In this document: in pieces, positions 1 to 6,358 of the stretch
Layout: every line of letters begins with the position of its first letter
Position numbering within the stretch: position 1 is the first letter of the stretch
Assembly: GCA_902465015.1 (NCBI GenBank)
Contig: CABQLK010000023.1
Location: 1-29,649, forward strand
Length of the DNA stretch: 29,649 bases
Direction: 5' to 3'
DNA from: an uncultured Collinsella sp.
GTDB lineage: Bacteria > Actinomycetota > Coriobacteriia > Coriobacteriales > Coriobacteriaceae
Made by a program: the position numbers and the translations under genes
Notes under the pieces: model-generated
Told to the model about the DNA's origin: nothing
Databases searched by the model: none
Seen by the model: the letters and a program-made list of their open reading frames with translations, nothing else

Positions 1-70
1 GTGCTCTCCGTGCGAGCAGGACTGTAGAGCAGGAAACCTTGTATACGCCCGCCCGCTCCCGAGGGGCATC
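1..70 (-). repeat. Partial copy of dispersed long-armed palindromic element
   Basis: Read on the minus strand, positions 33 to 16 carry the same 18-nt core segment (CCTGCTCTACAGTCCTGC) found at 4725 and 22735. It is preceded on that strand by an arm-like GC-rich stretch (about 34-70) ending in AAGGTTT, as in the other copies. The rest of the core and the matching arm lie outside the window, so arm pairing cannot be tested here. The arm sequence differs from those of the two full copies. Confidence 0.75.
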
Positions 71-164
71 TCTCATGCAAAAACTGTCGTGGGGTAAAGT
101 CCGAGGTCAATGGCGTTTTGTACCGAGAAATTCAAAAAAGTTGAAAATTCATTACATATTTGCG

Positions 165-193
165 TTGACTTTAGGCAACTAAAGTTTCATACT
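165..193 (+). promoter_or_regulatory. Putative sigma-70 promoter of cstA
   Basis: TTGACT (165-170) and CATACT (188-193) are separated by 17 bp in an AT-rich stretch. Transcription would start near 200, giving a leader of about 235 nt before cstA. Confidence 0.6.
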
Positions 194-211
194 CCTTTTC
201 AACCACTGGGG

Positions 212-240
212 GATGTGAACACGCACGGATCGTTCACATC
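212..240 (+). promoter_or_regulatory. Inverted repeat in the cstA leader
   Basis: GATGTGAAC (212-220) and GTTCACATC (232-240) are perfect 9-bp inverted arms around an 11-nt centre, just after the predicted transcription start and directly before an ATG at 241. It may be a leader hairpin or a roadblock operator. The spacing does not fit a classical CRP site. Confidence 0.5.
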
Positions 241-264
241 ATGATTGAAGAGGATTTCTTAGAC

Positions 265-309
265 ATGTTCACGCATCAGCTAAACATTATCAGCGTAGTA
301 ATTATCTGA
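265..309 (+). CDS. Possible 14-aa leader peptide rich in Ile and Val
   Basis: ATG at 265 opens a 14-codon frame, MFTHQLNIISVVII, closed by TGA at 307-309; an in-frame ATG at 241 would make it 22 aa. An AGAGG purine run lies 11 nt upstream of 265. Six of the last eight residues are Ile or Val. The stop is followed at once by a hairpin (312-336), an overlapping alternative hairpin (332-349) and an intrinsic terminator (361-399), which is the layout of a translation-coupled attenuator. The region is AT-rich, which favours Ile and Val codons by chance, so the assignment is tentative. Confidence 0.35.
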   Translation: MFTHQLNIISVVII

Positions 310-311
310 TG

Positions 312-399
312 CGGGTTAGCACATACAGCTAGCCCGTACGATAACGGGCGGCTGATAAAGATGAGGGCCGTCGAGCGCAACCGACGGCCCTCATTTTTT
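312..399 (+). terminator. Attenuator-like hairpins and intrinsic terminator in the cstA leader
   Basis: Stem A pairs 312-320 with 328-336 (one G-U). Stem B pairs 332-337 with 344-349 and overlaps stem A, so the two exclude each other. A perfect 13-bp stem, 361-373 with 382-394, is followed by a T run at 394-399, a textbook intrinsic terminator. It lies about 35 nt before the cstA start, so it would end leader transcripts unless relieved. Confidence 0.65.
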
Positions 400-434
400 A
401 TGTCTAGGAAGTTCTTTTTAGAGGAGGAAATGTA

Positions 435-2324
435 ATGAACGGAGTTTTGCTCATGGTCGTGGCCGCGGCGGTGCTCGCCTGCGGCTATCTGGGCTACGGC
501 CGCTGGCTGGCCAACAAGTGGGGCGTTGACAAAGAGGCCCTCACGCCGGCCAAGCGCATGAAGGACGGCAACAGCTTCTCGCCCGTCTCCGCCTTCACCG
601 CGTTTTCGCACCAGTTCAGCTCGATCTGCGGTGCTGGCCCTGTCACGGGTACGATCGTCGCCATGGCCTTTGGCTGGCTGCCCGTCGTGCTCTGGGTCCT
701 CGTCGGCGGCATCTTCTTTGGTGCCGTCCACGACTTTGGTGCCCTGTACGCTTCGATGAAGAACAACGGCAAGTCGCTCGCTCAGCTCATCGAGAAGTAC
801 ATCGGCAAGACCGGCCGTCGCCTGTTCCTGCTGTTCTGCTGGCTGTTCTGCATCATCGTCATCGCCGCCTTCACCGACATGGTCTGCAAGACGTTCATGT
901 TCACCCCGGCCGTTGACGCTTCTGGTGCTGCTACCGGTGCCATCGACTTCACCAAGTCCTATGCCGCCGGCTGCGCTGGTACCATCTCCATCCTGTTCAC
1001 CTTCGTCGCTATCGCCTTTGGTTGGGCCCAGAAGAAGTTCAACCTCACCGGCGCTGCCGAGTTCGTCACCGGCGTTGTCCTCATGGTTCTCATGTTCGCC
1101 GTCGGCATGCAGTTCCCGGTCTACCTGGATAAGTTCCAGTGGTTCGCCGTCGTCATGGTCTACCTGGTCTTCGCTGGCGCTATGCCCATCCAGATGCTCA
1201 AGACCCCGCGTGACTACCTCACTTCCATCATGATGATCGTCATGATCGTCTGCGCTGTTCTCGGCATCGTCGTCCTGGGCGTCAACGGTCAGGCCACTAT
1301 CACCGCTCCGGTCTTCACCGGTTTCTCCACTGCCTCCGGCATGATGTTCCCGGTCCTGTTCGTCTCCGTCGCTTGCGGTGCTCTCTCCGGTTTCCACAGC
1401 CTCGTTTCTTCCGGCACCTCTTCTAAGCAGGTCGAGAAGGAGCAGGACGCCGTCAAGGTCGGTTACGGCGCCATGATCGTCGAGTCCTTCGTCGGCATCC
1501 TTGCCATCATCGTCGCCGGCATCATGTTCTCCGACATGAACACCGCCGGTACTGGCGCCCTCAACGCCGGTGTCGCTTCCACCCCGTTCCAGATCTTCGC
1601 CGCTGGCATCTCCCGCGGTATGCAGGCCTTCGGTGTTGACGGCACGCTCGCTACCGTCTTTATGACCATGAACGTCTCCGCTCTGGCCCTGACCTCGCTC
1701 GACGCCGTCGCCCGCATCGCCCGCACTTCGTTCTCCGAGTTCTTTGCCCAGACCAACGATGCCCTGGCCATCGAGTCCAAGGCCGGCTACATGAAGGTCC
1801 TCGGCAACCCCTGGTTCGCCACGGTCGTTACCCTGCTTCCCGGTCTCGCCCTCGCTTTTGGTGGCTATGCCAACATCTGGCCGCTCTTTGGTGCTTCCAA
1901 CCAGCTGCTCGGCGGCATGACCATGATCACCCTCGCCGTGTTCTGCAAGTGCACCGGCCGCAAGGGCTGGATGCTCTACGTGCCCGTCGTCTTCCTGCTC
2001 TGCTGCACCTTCACCTCGCTGGTCCAGAGCGCCATGGGCTGCATGGCTGCTGTCCAGGCTTACGGCTTCTTCGGCACCATCCCGGCTACCGCCACCACGG
2101 CCGCCGTCTCCGTCGCCGCCACCAAGGGCCTGCAGCTTGTCTTCGCCGTCCTGCTGATGGTCCTGGGCCTCATCGTCGCCGTCAACTGCCTCAAGGAGCT
2201 CTTCGGCAAGGAGGCCGGTTCCATGCCCGACGAGGAGCCCGAGTGGTCCGAGATGGGCAAGGCCGAGTACGGCCGCGCCGCTGCCGCTGAGGCTCCTGCC
2301 GACGCCGAGGCCGCCAAGGCTTAG
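435..2324 (+). CDS. cstA: CstA-family carbon starvation / pyruvate transporter
   Basis: This is a 629-aa polytopic inner-membrane protein of the CstA family, whose studied members import pyruvate and possibly peptides. The family signature near the N terminus is clear: SHQFSSICGAGPVTG at residues 58-72, followed by a conserved VHDFGALYASMKNNGKS segment. Hydrophobic helices run through almost the whole length, and the C-terminal tail of about 35 residues is acidic and Ala-rich. The ATG at 435 has a strong GAGGAGG ribosome site (421-427). Codon use is strongly biased to G/C third positions, suggesting high expression. The gene has its own promoter and a leader with an intrinsic terminator, and ends at a terminator at 2367, so it is probably monocistronic. 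Substrate preference (pyruvate or peptide) cannot be read from the sequence. Confidence 0.93.
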   Translation: MNGVLLMVVAAAVLACGYLGYGRWLANKWGVDKEALTPAKRMKDGNSFSPVSAFTAFSHQFSSICGAGPVTGTIVAMAFGWLPVVLWVLVGGIFFGAVHDFGALYASMKNNGKSLAQLIEKYIGKTGRRLFLLFCWLFCIIVIAAFTDMVCKTFMFTPAVDASGAATGAIDFTKSYAAGCAGTISILFTFVAIAFGWAQKKFNLTGAAEFVTGVVLMVLMFAVGMQFPVYLDKFQWFAVVMVYLVFAGAMPIQMLKTPRDYLTSIMMIVMIVCAVLGIVVLGVNGQATITAPVFTGFSTASGMMFPVLFVSVACGALSGFHSLVSSGTSSKQVEKEQDAVKVGYGAMIVESFVGILAIIVAGIMFSDMNTAGTGALNAGVASTPFQIFAAGISRGMQAFGVDGTLATVFMTMNVSALALTSLDAVARIARTSFSEFFAQTNDALAIESKAGYMKVLGNPWFATVVTLLPGLALAFGGYANIWPLFGASNQLLGGMTMITLAVFCKCTGRKGWMLYVPVVFLLCCTFTSLVQSAMGCMAAVQAYGFFGTIPATATTAAVSVAATKGLQLVFAVLLMVLGLIVAVNCLKELFGKEAGSMPDEEPEWSEMGKAEYGRAAAAEAPADAEAAKA

Positions 2325-2366
2325 TCGACCTGACGAGTTGAACGTCACATCTATATGACTCGGAAA

Positions 2367-2403
2367 GACCGGGTTCGCGACTTCGCGGGCTCGGTCCTTT
2401 TTT
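2367..2403 (+). terminator. Intrinsic terminator after cstA
   Basis: A 13-bp stem with some G-U pairs (2367-2379 with 2384-2396) and an ACTT loop is followed by a T run. It closes the cstA transcript. Confidence 0.8.
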
Positions 2404-2508
2404 CATGCAAAAGCTGGTGACGCTCGAGTGTTCTCGCAGATGTTTTGCGTGGATAAGGGCGCGCGTTGTACCATATAGACGTATATGTGTACATATGAAA
2501 GGGGCCCC

Positions 2509-4683
2509 GTGGCCAAGACGGTATATTCCGATAACCAAAATAATGTCGATGCCCTGGCTGAACGTCTGAGCAGCCAGACGTCGCTTTCTGCCGAGCGTGC
2601 CAAGCTGGTTGCCTACGACCTGCTCTGCCGCAAGGCGCTCAAGATTAAGTCGAGTGCGCTGGCGCAGATTTTCCGCTCCGTCGATAAGGAATGTGACACC
2701 AAGGCGATGCGCGATGAGCTTATCGCGGCAAATATCGTGACAAAGATCGAGGGTAGCGGCATTAACGGGCGCCCGGCGTTCTATACCATCAATGCCGAGA
2801 TCCGCGATGCCCAGGAGCAGCCTGCCGAGTCCGTCGAGGATTTTGTCGTCGAGGATTCCGCTGACGTGCCTGCTGTGGAAGAAGTTGCCCCGCGTGAGCA
2901 TGTCGATACCGATGAGTTGCTCGACGAGAACGTCGTGCGTGCCTTTACGGCCAAGGCAGGACGCGGCGGTTTTGGCGGGGGTGGCAAGCGCGATGCGCAG
3001 CGCCGCGCCCAGCAGGAGCGCTTCCGTCGCGCCGTTGCTCAAAAGGGTGAGACGGATGCTGAGGTTGTTGAGACCGAGGTTGCTGTCGAGTCGCAGAAGC
3101 CCGCGAAGGAGCAAAAGCCCGTGGAGGCCCAAGAGCCCAAGCGTCGTCGCGGTGCTCACTTTAAGGCTGCAGCGCAGGATGCCGCGCGTGAGGTTGAAGA
3201 GTCTTCTGAGGTTGCAGACGATGTTGAGGAGTCTGCCAAGAGGGCTCCGGGTTCGTGTCGTCCCGGCCGCGGTTTTGCGGGGCGCGCGTATCCCGTAAGG
3301 CGTCAGGAGAAGAGCGAGCCGGCTTCGACCACTCAGGACGAGAAGGCCGTTGAGCCGGCGGCTCGCGAACAGAAGCCTGTTGAGCCGCAGCTTGAGGTTG
3401 ATGCCGAGGCCAAGGGTCAGCAGCCTACTGATGAGCAGACGGAGCAGGGCGCGTCGAGCAAGCCTCGCCGCCGTCGCCATCGTGGGGGCCGCAGTTCCCA
3501 TGCCGAGACTGCGGCCGAGAAGACCACGCCGCAGGACGAGGATGCGAAGATCGAGGTTTCTTCGGGGCAGCCTAAGCGCCAGCCAGCGAAGGAGAGTAAG
3601 TCCGATCGTCCGCAGAAGCAGGCGCCTATGCCGAAGCGCGAGCGCAATTCCCAAGGCGATTCTAAGCGCAAGTCTCAGAAGAAGCCGGAGTCTACCGCAG
3701 CAGATACCGCTGCCCAGCAGCCCAAGTCGGCAGTCCACGGCGAGGTCTCGGCGTTTGCCCTTGCCCGCGTTTTAGGCAGGCAGCTGCTCAAAGTTGTCCC
3801 TACGCCTACGGCGCTCTCTAAGATCAAGGAGCAGCAGACACAGATCGTAAAGGTCGAGGGCAAGGACGGCAAAAAGGCTCCGCAGCGCACTCAGCACAAC
3901 GAGATGTCCAACCGCAAGATTGCCGAGGAAATCGCAACCATCCAGGCTTGGATCGAGCAGAACCGAGGTGCCGATACGCCGGTTGCCTCGCGCCGCCAGC
4001 GTGCCTACCAGATCTTTAACGACGAGAAGGCTTTTGACGGCAAGCACGGTGAGCGCCTGATCAGACGTATGACCGAAAAGGGCATTAGCATGCAGGCGAT
4101 CAAGGTCGCCCCCAATCGCCCCGTGCACTTTACGGGCTTCTTTACGCTGGGTGCCGACAAGCCGTTCATTATGGTCGAGAACCTGGATACCTACGACGAG
4201 ATCGTCAAGCTCCTGCGCGGACGCAAACATGCCAAGCTCTTTGGTACCAAGGTGGGCGGCGTGATTTTTGGCGGCGGCTGCAAGGCGAGCGTCTCGCACG
4301 CACTGGATGATTATCTGGCCGAGATTGGCTATCGCTTTAACTACGTCTACTACGTGGGCGATATCGACCGCGAGGGCGCGCGCATCGTCGAGCAGGCTCG
4401 CAATGCCAATGTGGTTGAGATTCGCCTGCATGCCGGCATGTACCGCGCCATGCTCGCCGAGCATAAGCGTCGCGTGAAGGCCGGCGGAGAGTGCGAGCCC
4501 GCGGCTGCCAACCAGGGTGTGCCGCAGAACCTGGCAGCGACGATCAAAGATCTGCCCATGGTCACGCGCGTGCAGTTCCGCAATGTGCTGCGCGAGGGCG
4601 GGCGCATTCCGCAGGAGATTCTGATGACCGCCGACTATCGGGATGGCGACTCGGGAAGCTTCGACCGCATGCTCAACAACTAG
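2509..4683 (+). CDS. Orphan JetD-like (DUF2220-type) Toprim protein with a long disordered linker
   Basis: The chosen start is GTG at 2509, which has AAAGGGG 5-10 nt upstream; an in-frame ATG at 2485 lacks this. The 724-aa product has three parts. Residues 5-100 look like a winged-helix or other helical DNA-binding domain. Residues about 105-410 are low-complexity, rich in Glu, Lys, Gln and Ala with Arg clusters such as KPRRRRHRGGR, and probably disordered. Residues about 415-724 resemble the JetD subunit of Wadjet: QIFNDEKAF (501-509) recalls the 'lFGDEK' motif before the Toprim domain, E557 lies in MVENLDTYDE, and the acidic pair is D618/D620 in YYVGDIDREG. Toprim domains bind divalent metal and in Wadjet D cleave plasmid DNA. 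No jetA, jetB or jetC gene is visible nearby. The function is unknown; a standalone nuclease or a DNA- or RNA-linked housekeeping role are both possible. Confidence 0.65.
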   Translation: MAKTVYSDNQNNVDALAERLSSQTSLSAERAKLVAYDLLCRKALKIKSSALAQIFRSVDKECDTKAMRDELIAANIVTKIEGSGINGRPAFYTINAEIRDAQEQPAESVEDFVVEDSADVPAVEEVAPREHVDTDELLDENVVRAFTAKAGRGGFGGGGKRDAQRRAQQERFRRAVAQKGETDAEVVETEVAVESQKPAKEQKPVEAQEPKRRRGAHFKAAAQDAAREVEESSEVADDVEESAKRAPGSCRPGRGFAGRAYPVRRQEKSEPASTTQDEKAVEPAAREQKPVEPQLEVDAEAKGQQPTDEQTEQGASSKPRRRRHRGGRSSHAETAAEKTTPQDEDAKIEVSSGQPKRQPAKESKSDRPQKQAPMPKRERNSQGDSKRKSQKKPESTAADTAAQQPKSAVHGEVSAFALARVLGRQLLKVVPTPTALSKIKEQQTQIVKVEGKDGKKAPQRTQHNEMSNRKIAEEIATIQAWIEQNRGADTPVASRRQRAYQIFNDEKAFDGKHGERLIRRMTEKGISMQAIKVAPNRPVHFTGFFTLGADKPFIMVENLDTYDEIVKLLRGRKHAKLFGTKVGGVIFGGGCKASVSHALDDYLAEIGYRFNYVYYVGDIDREGARIVEQARNANVVEIRLHAGMYRAMLAEHKRRVKAGGECEPAAANQGVPQNLAATIKDLPMVTRVQFRNVLREGGRIPQEILMTADYRDGDSGSFDRMLNN

Positions 4684-4690
4684 GGCGTTC

Positions 4691-4827
4691 GGCCCCGGGA
4701 GAGCGGGGACACCGGCTTAGGTTTCCTGCTCTACAGTCCTGCTCACGACGGAGGCCATATTAAGTGGCCTCCTGTTCGTGCGGAACTCGCGATAAACCTA
4801 AGCCGGTGTCCCCGCTCTCCCGGGGCC
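4691..4827 (+). repeat. Dispersed long-armed palindromic element, full copy A
   Basis: Perfect 34-bp inverted arms (4691-4724 and 4794-4827) flank a 69-nt core (4725-4793). The core starts CCTGCTCTACAGTCCTGC and ends GTGCGGAACTCGCG. Inside it is a hairpin with 8-bp stem GGAGGCCA/TGGCCTCC, loop TATTAAG, and an outer CACGA/TCGTG stem. It begins 7 nt after the stop codon of the JetD-like gene. The core matches the copy at 22704-22834, while the arms do not. Confidence 0.9.
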
Positions 4828-4951
4828 TGTGGTTACCTGGTTGTTGCATGCGGCTCGCTTTTCGGAACTGGGCTGATATTTTCTTGATGTTAGGCGCTCT
4901 TGGTCCTAATGGGCTTGGGGCGCCTGTCTTTTAAAGGTAGATTTTTGGGAG
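4828..4951. other. Gene-free stretch between repeats
   Basis: Lower-GC intergenic DNA with no convincing coding frame, hairpin or promoter that I can support. Confidence 0.5.
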
Positions 4952-5011
4952 GCCGGCACTTGGAGACGTTCCTTTAGTGCCGGCACTTTAGGAACGTCCC
5001 CAAGTGCCGGC
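4952..5011. repeat. Palindrome with a nested palindromic centre
   Basis: Arms of 22 bp (4952-4973 and 4990-5011) pair with one mismatch. The centre contains AGTGCCGGCACT (4976-4987), itself a perfect palindrome that repeats the outer GTGCCGGC sequence. It can form either one long hairpin or alternative smaller ones. It resembles REP-type palindromes. No T run follows, so it is not a simple terminator. Confidence 0.75.
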
Positions 5012-5013
5012 TG

Positions 5014-5029
5014 TGGGACGGAGGGATTC
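5014..5029 (-). repeat. 16-nt duplicate of the tRNA-Gln 3' end
   Basis: TGGGACGGAGGGATTC at 5014-5029 is identical to 5206-5221, the 3' end of tRNA-Gln as seen on the plus strand. The copies lie 192 bp apart. Duplication of a tRNA 3' end is typical of attachment sites left by integrating elements, but no integrase is present, so it may equally be a decayed tRNA copy. Confidence 0.55.
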
Positions 5030-5159
5030 CGCGTCCGCCTTTTCGGCGGCCGCGCCCCGCTGCGTCGCTTCGCTCCTTGCGTGCTGCGCTGGAAAACGCT
5101 TCGCGTTTCCTCAGCTCCGCACCCTTGCGGGTTCGAATTCCTCCGCTTGCCCACAAGAA
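5030..5159. other. Hairpin-rich spacer with a tRNA-like fragment
   Basis: The stretch holds several short GC-rich hairpins, for example CCGCC-TTTTC-GGCGG near 5036 and GAAAACGC-TTCG-CGTTTCC near 5090. A T-arm-like GGGTTCGAATTCC lies at about 5129. I could not fold a complete cloverleaf on either strand. Peptides encoded here look like the spurious frames that arise over tRNA genes. Confidence 0.4.
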
Positions 5160-5191
5160 AGCGCTCCAGGTTCATAAGGGCCTGGAGCGCT
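5160..5191 (-). terminator. Terminator of tRNA-Gln
   Basis: A perfect 11-bp stem (5160-5170 with 5181-5191), read on the minus strand, is followed by TTTCTTGT. It starts about 14 nt beyond the tRNA 3' end. Confidence 0.7.
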
Positions 5192-5205
5192 GTGTTCTTA
5201 AGGGC

Positions 5206-5276
5206 TGGGACGGAGGGATTCGAACCCCCAACAGCCGGCACCAAAAACCGGAGTTCTACCGTTGAACTACGTCCCA
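5206..5276 (-). tRNA. tRNA-Gln (anticodon TTG)
   Basis: The 71-nt minus-strand cloverleaf begins TGGGACG and ends CGTCCCA, giving a perfect 7-bp acceptor stem. The anticodon arm is CCGGT-TTTTGGT-GCCGG with anticodon TTG, and the T arm contains GGGTTCGAATCCC. CCA is not encoded. The tRNA lies 38 nt after the stop of the CwlM-like gene on the same strand and may be cotranscribed with it. Confidence 0.93.
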
Positions 5277-5314
5277 ATGTGTGGTGTTGCCCAAAAGCAA
5301 CTCGTTTAGTTTAC

Positions 5315-6220
5315 CTAATCTGCGAGGGCATCGCAAACGCCATCGAGCAGGCGTACGGCGAGTGTCTGCGCGTCGCTGGCCGTGAAGGTGCCGTTGTAGC
5401 GCGTCATGCCCGTGAGCTCGATGCGAATGCGTGCCGGCTTCTGCTGTGCGGCGACATTGGCAGTGCGGATGCGCTGGGCTAGGTTGTGGCACTCGGCGAG
5501 GGCAATCGTGGCGCGCGGTGCGGCGTCGGCGGGCAGCTCGTCGCTTGCGATCTCGAGCACCAGGTCAACGTCGGTTGGGACCTCGGAGTCGCAGAGCATC
5601 ATGCCGCTGTTGTCGGTCGTTGCCGTGGCGATATTCCACATACGCGACGCAACACTGCGTGCGATGGGGTCCTCGCCGATAACGGCAATCTGAAAGCGCT
5701 CGAGCACGTTGGCGGCGCGAGCAAAACCGATGCGGGACTCGGCTTCGGTGACCGAGGGCTTGCCCTCCCACACATGGTGCAGGCGGTTGATGTAGGCGTA
5801 GGTGTCCTGGAAGGCCATGCCGTCGGCAAACAGGCCGACATTTTCCTGGAACTGCTGCAGGGCGGCCTCGGTATGCGGACCAAAGTAGCCGTCGTCTTCG
5901 CCACAGGCAAAGCCCAAAACGTTGAGAGCGCGCTGCAGGGCCTGCACATCGGCGCCATGGAAATTGGGCATGCGCAGATAGAGGGTGCGGTCGCCCAGCT
6001 TATACGAAGCGTCTACAAGGGCGCTCCAACAGGGGATATCGACGGCATGACCGGCAGCAAGGCCGCTGTCGAGCCTGAAGGTGCTGACGGCCTGCTCAGT
6101 GGTGGCTCCAAAGTACTTGTCGGTGACTTCGGCGGCATCAATCGTGTAGCCGAGCTGCAGGAGACGAGACTGCACGTCCTCGACGGCTGCTCCTTGCATG
6201 CCCGTTGTAATAGGTTCCAT
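5315..6220 (-). CDS. CwlM-like protein: two peptidoglycan-binding repeats, degenerate C-terminal domain
   Basis: The 301-aa product carries two PG_binding_1-type repeats, at about residues 3-70 and 83-150. The link ALVDASYKLGDRTLYLRMP and the second repeat (YFGPHTEAALQQFQ) closely resemble actinobacterial CwlM, which binds MurA and MurJ in the cytoplasm rather than acting as an amidase. There is no signal peptide, consistent with that. The C-terminal ~140 residues sit where CwlM has an Amidase_3 domain, but the zinc-ligand start motif (DPGHGG type) is absent and replaced by RFQIAVIGEDPIAR, so hydrolase activity is unlikely. The ATG at 6220 has GAAAGGGG upstream. A polyprenyl diphosphate synthase lies upstream on the same strand, and tRNA-Gln downstream. 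A role as a regulator of cell-wall precursor synthesis is inferred from the resemblance. Confidence 0.65.
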   Translation of the reverse strand: MEPITTGMQGAAVEDVQSRLLQLGYTIDAAEVTDKYFGATTEQAVSTFRLDSGLAAGHAVDIPCWSALVDASYKLGDRTLYLRMPNFHGADVQALQRALNVLGFACGEDDGYFGPHTEAALQQFQENVGLFADGMAFQDTYAYINRLHHVWEGKPSVTEAESRIGFARAANVLERFQIAVIGEDPIARSVASRMWNIATATTDNSGMMLCDSEVPTDVDLVLEIASDELPADAAPRATIALAECHNLAQRIRTANVAAQQKPARIRIELTGMTRYNGTFTASDAQTLAVRLLDGVCDALAD

Positions 6221-6358
6221 GAACGAACCCCTTTCGGCGTACCATTCGTACTATTTGAGCGTCTGTCGGATAGACAACGCAAAGGGATGCATAAACATGC
6301 ACTCAACAGTGTAGCAAGTTGTGCCTAAATACGCTGCTGACAGGTTTTATAACCCCCG

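Noticed and set aside
212..240. CRP binding site
   Set aside because: It has TGTGA- and TCACA-like halves, but the halves are 11 nt apart plus extra bases rather than 6, so it does not fit the CRP consensus.
276..2348. Long antisense open frame (690 codons) over cstA
   Set aside because: The G/C third-position bias of cstA removes stops on the opposite strand. The peptide is a Gly/Asp/Glu/His-rich low-complexity string without a family match or ribosome site.
2191..3738. Antisense open frame of 515 codons over cstA end and the JetD-like gene
   Set aside because: It crosses a terminator and reads as Arg/Leu-rich noise; the plus-strand gene has recognisable domains.
2509..4683. A complete Wadjet defence system
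   Set aside because: Only a JetD-like C-terminal region is present. No SMC-like JetC, JetA or JetB lies on either side, and the N-terminal half is unlike JetD.
5012..5157. A second tRNA gene
   Set aside because: Only a T-arm-like segment and an acceptor-like end are visible. No seven-base acceptor stem or anticodon arm could be paired on either strand.
5077..5482. Small plus-strand frames around tRNA-Gln (peptides such as GGIRTPNSRHQKPEF)
   Set aside because: These are the well-known false proteins produced by translating tRNA genes in the wrong strand or frame.
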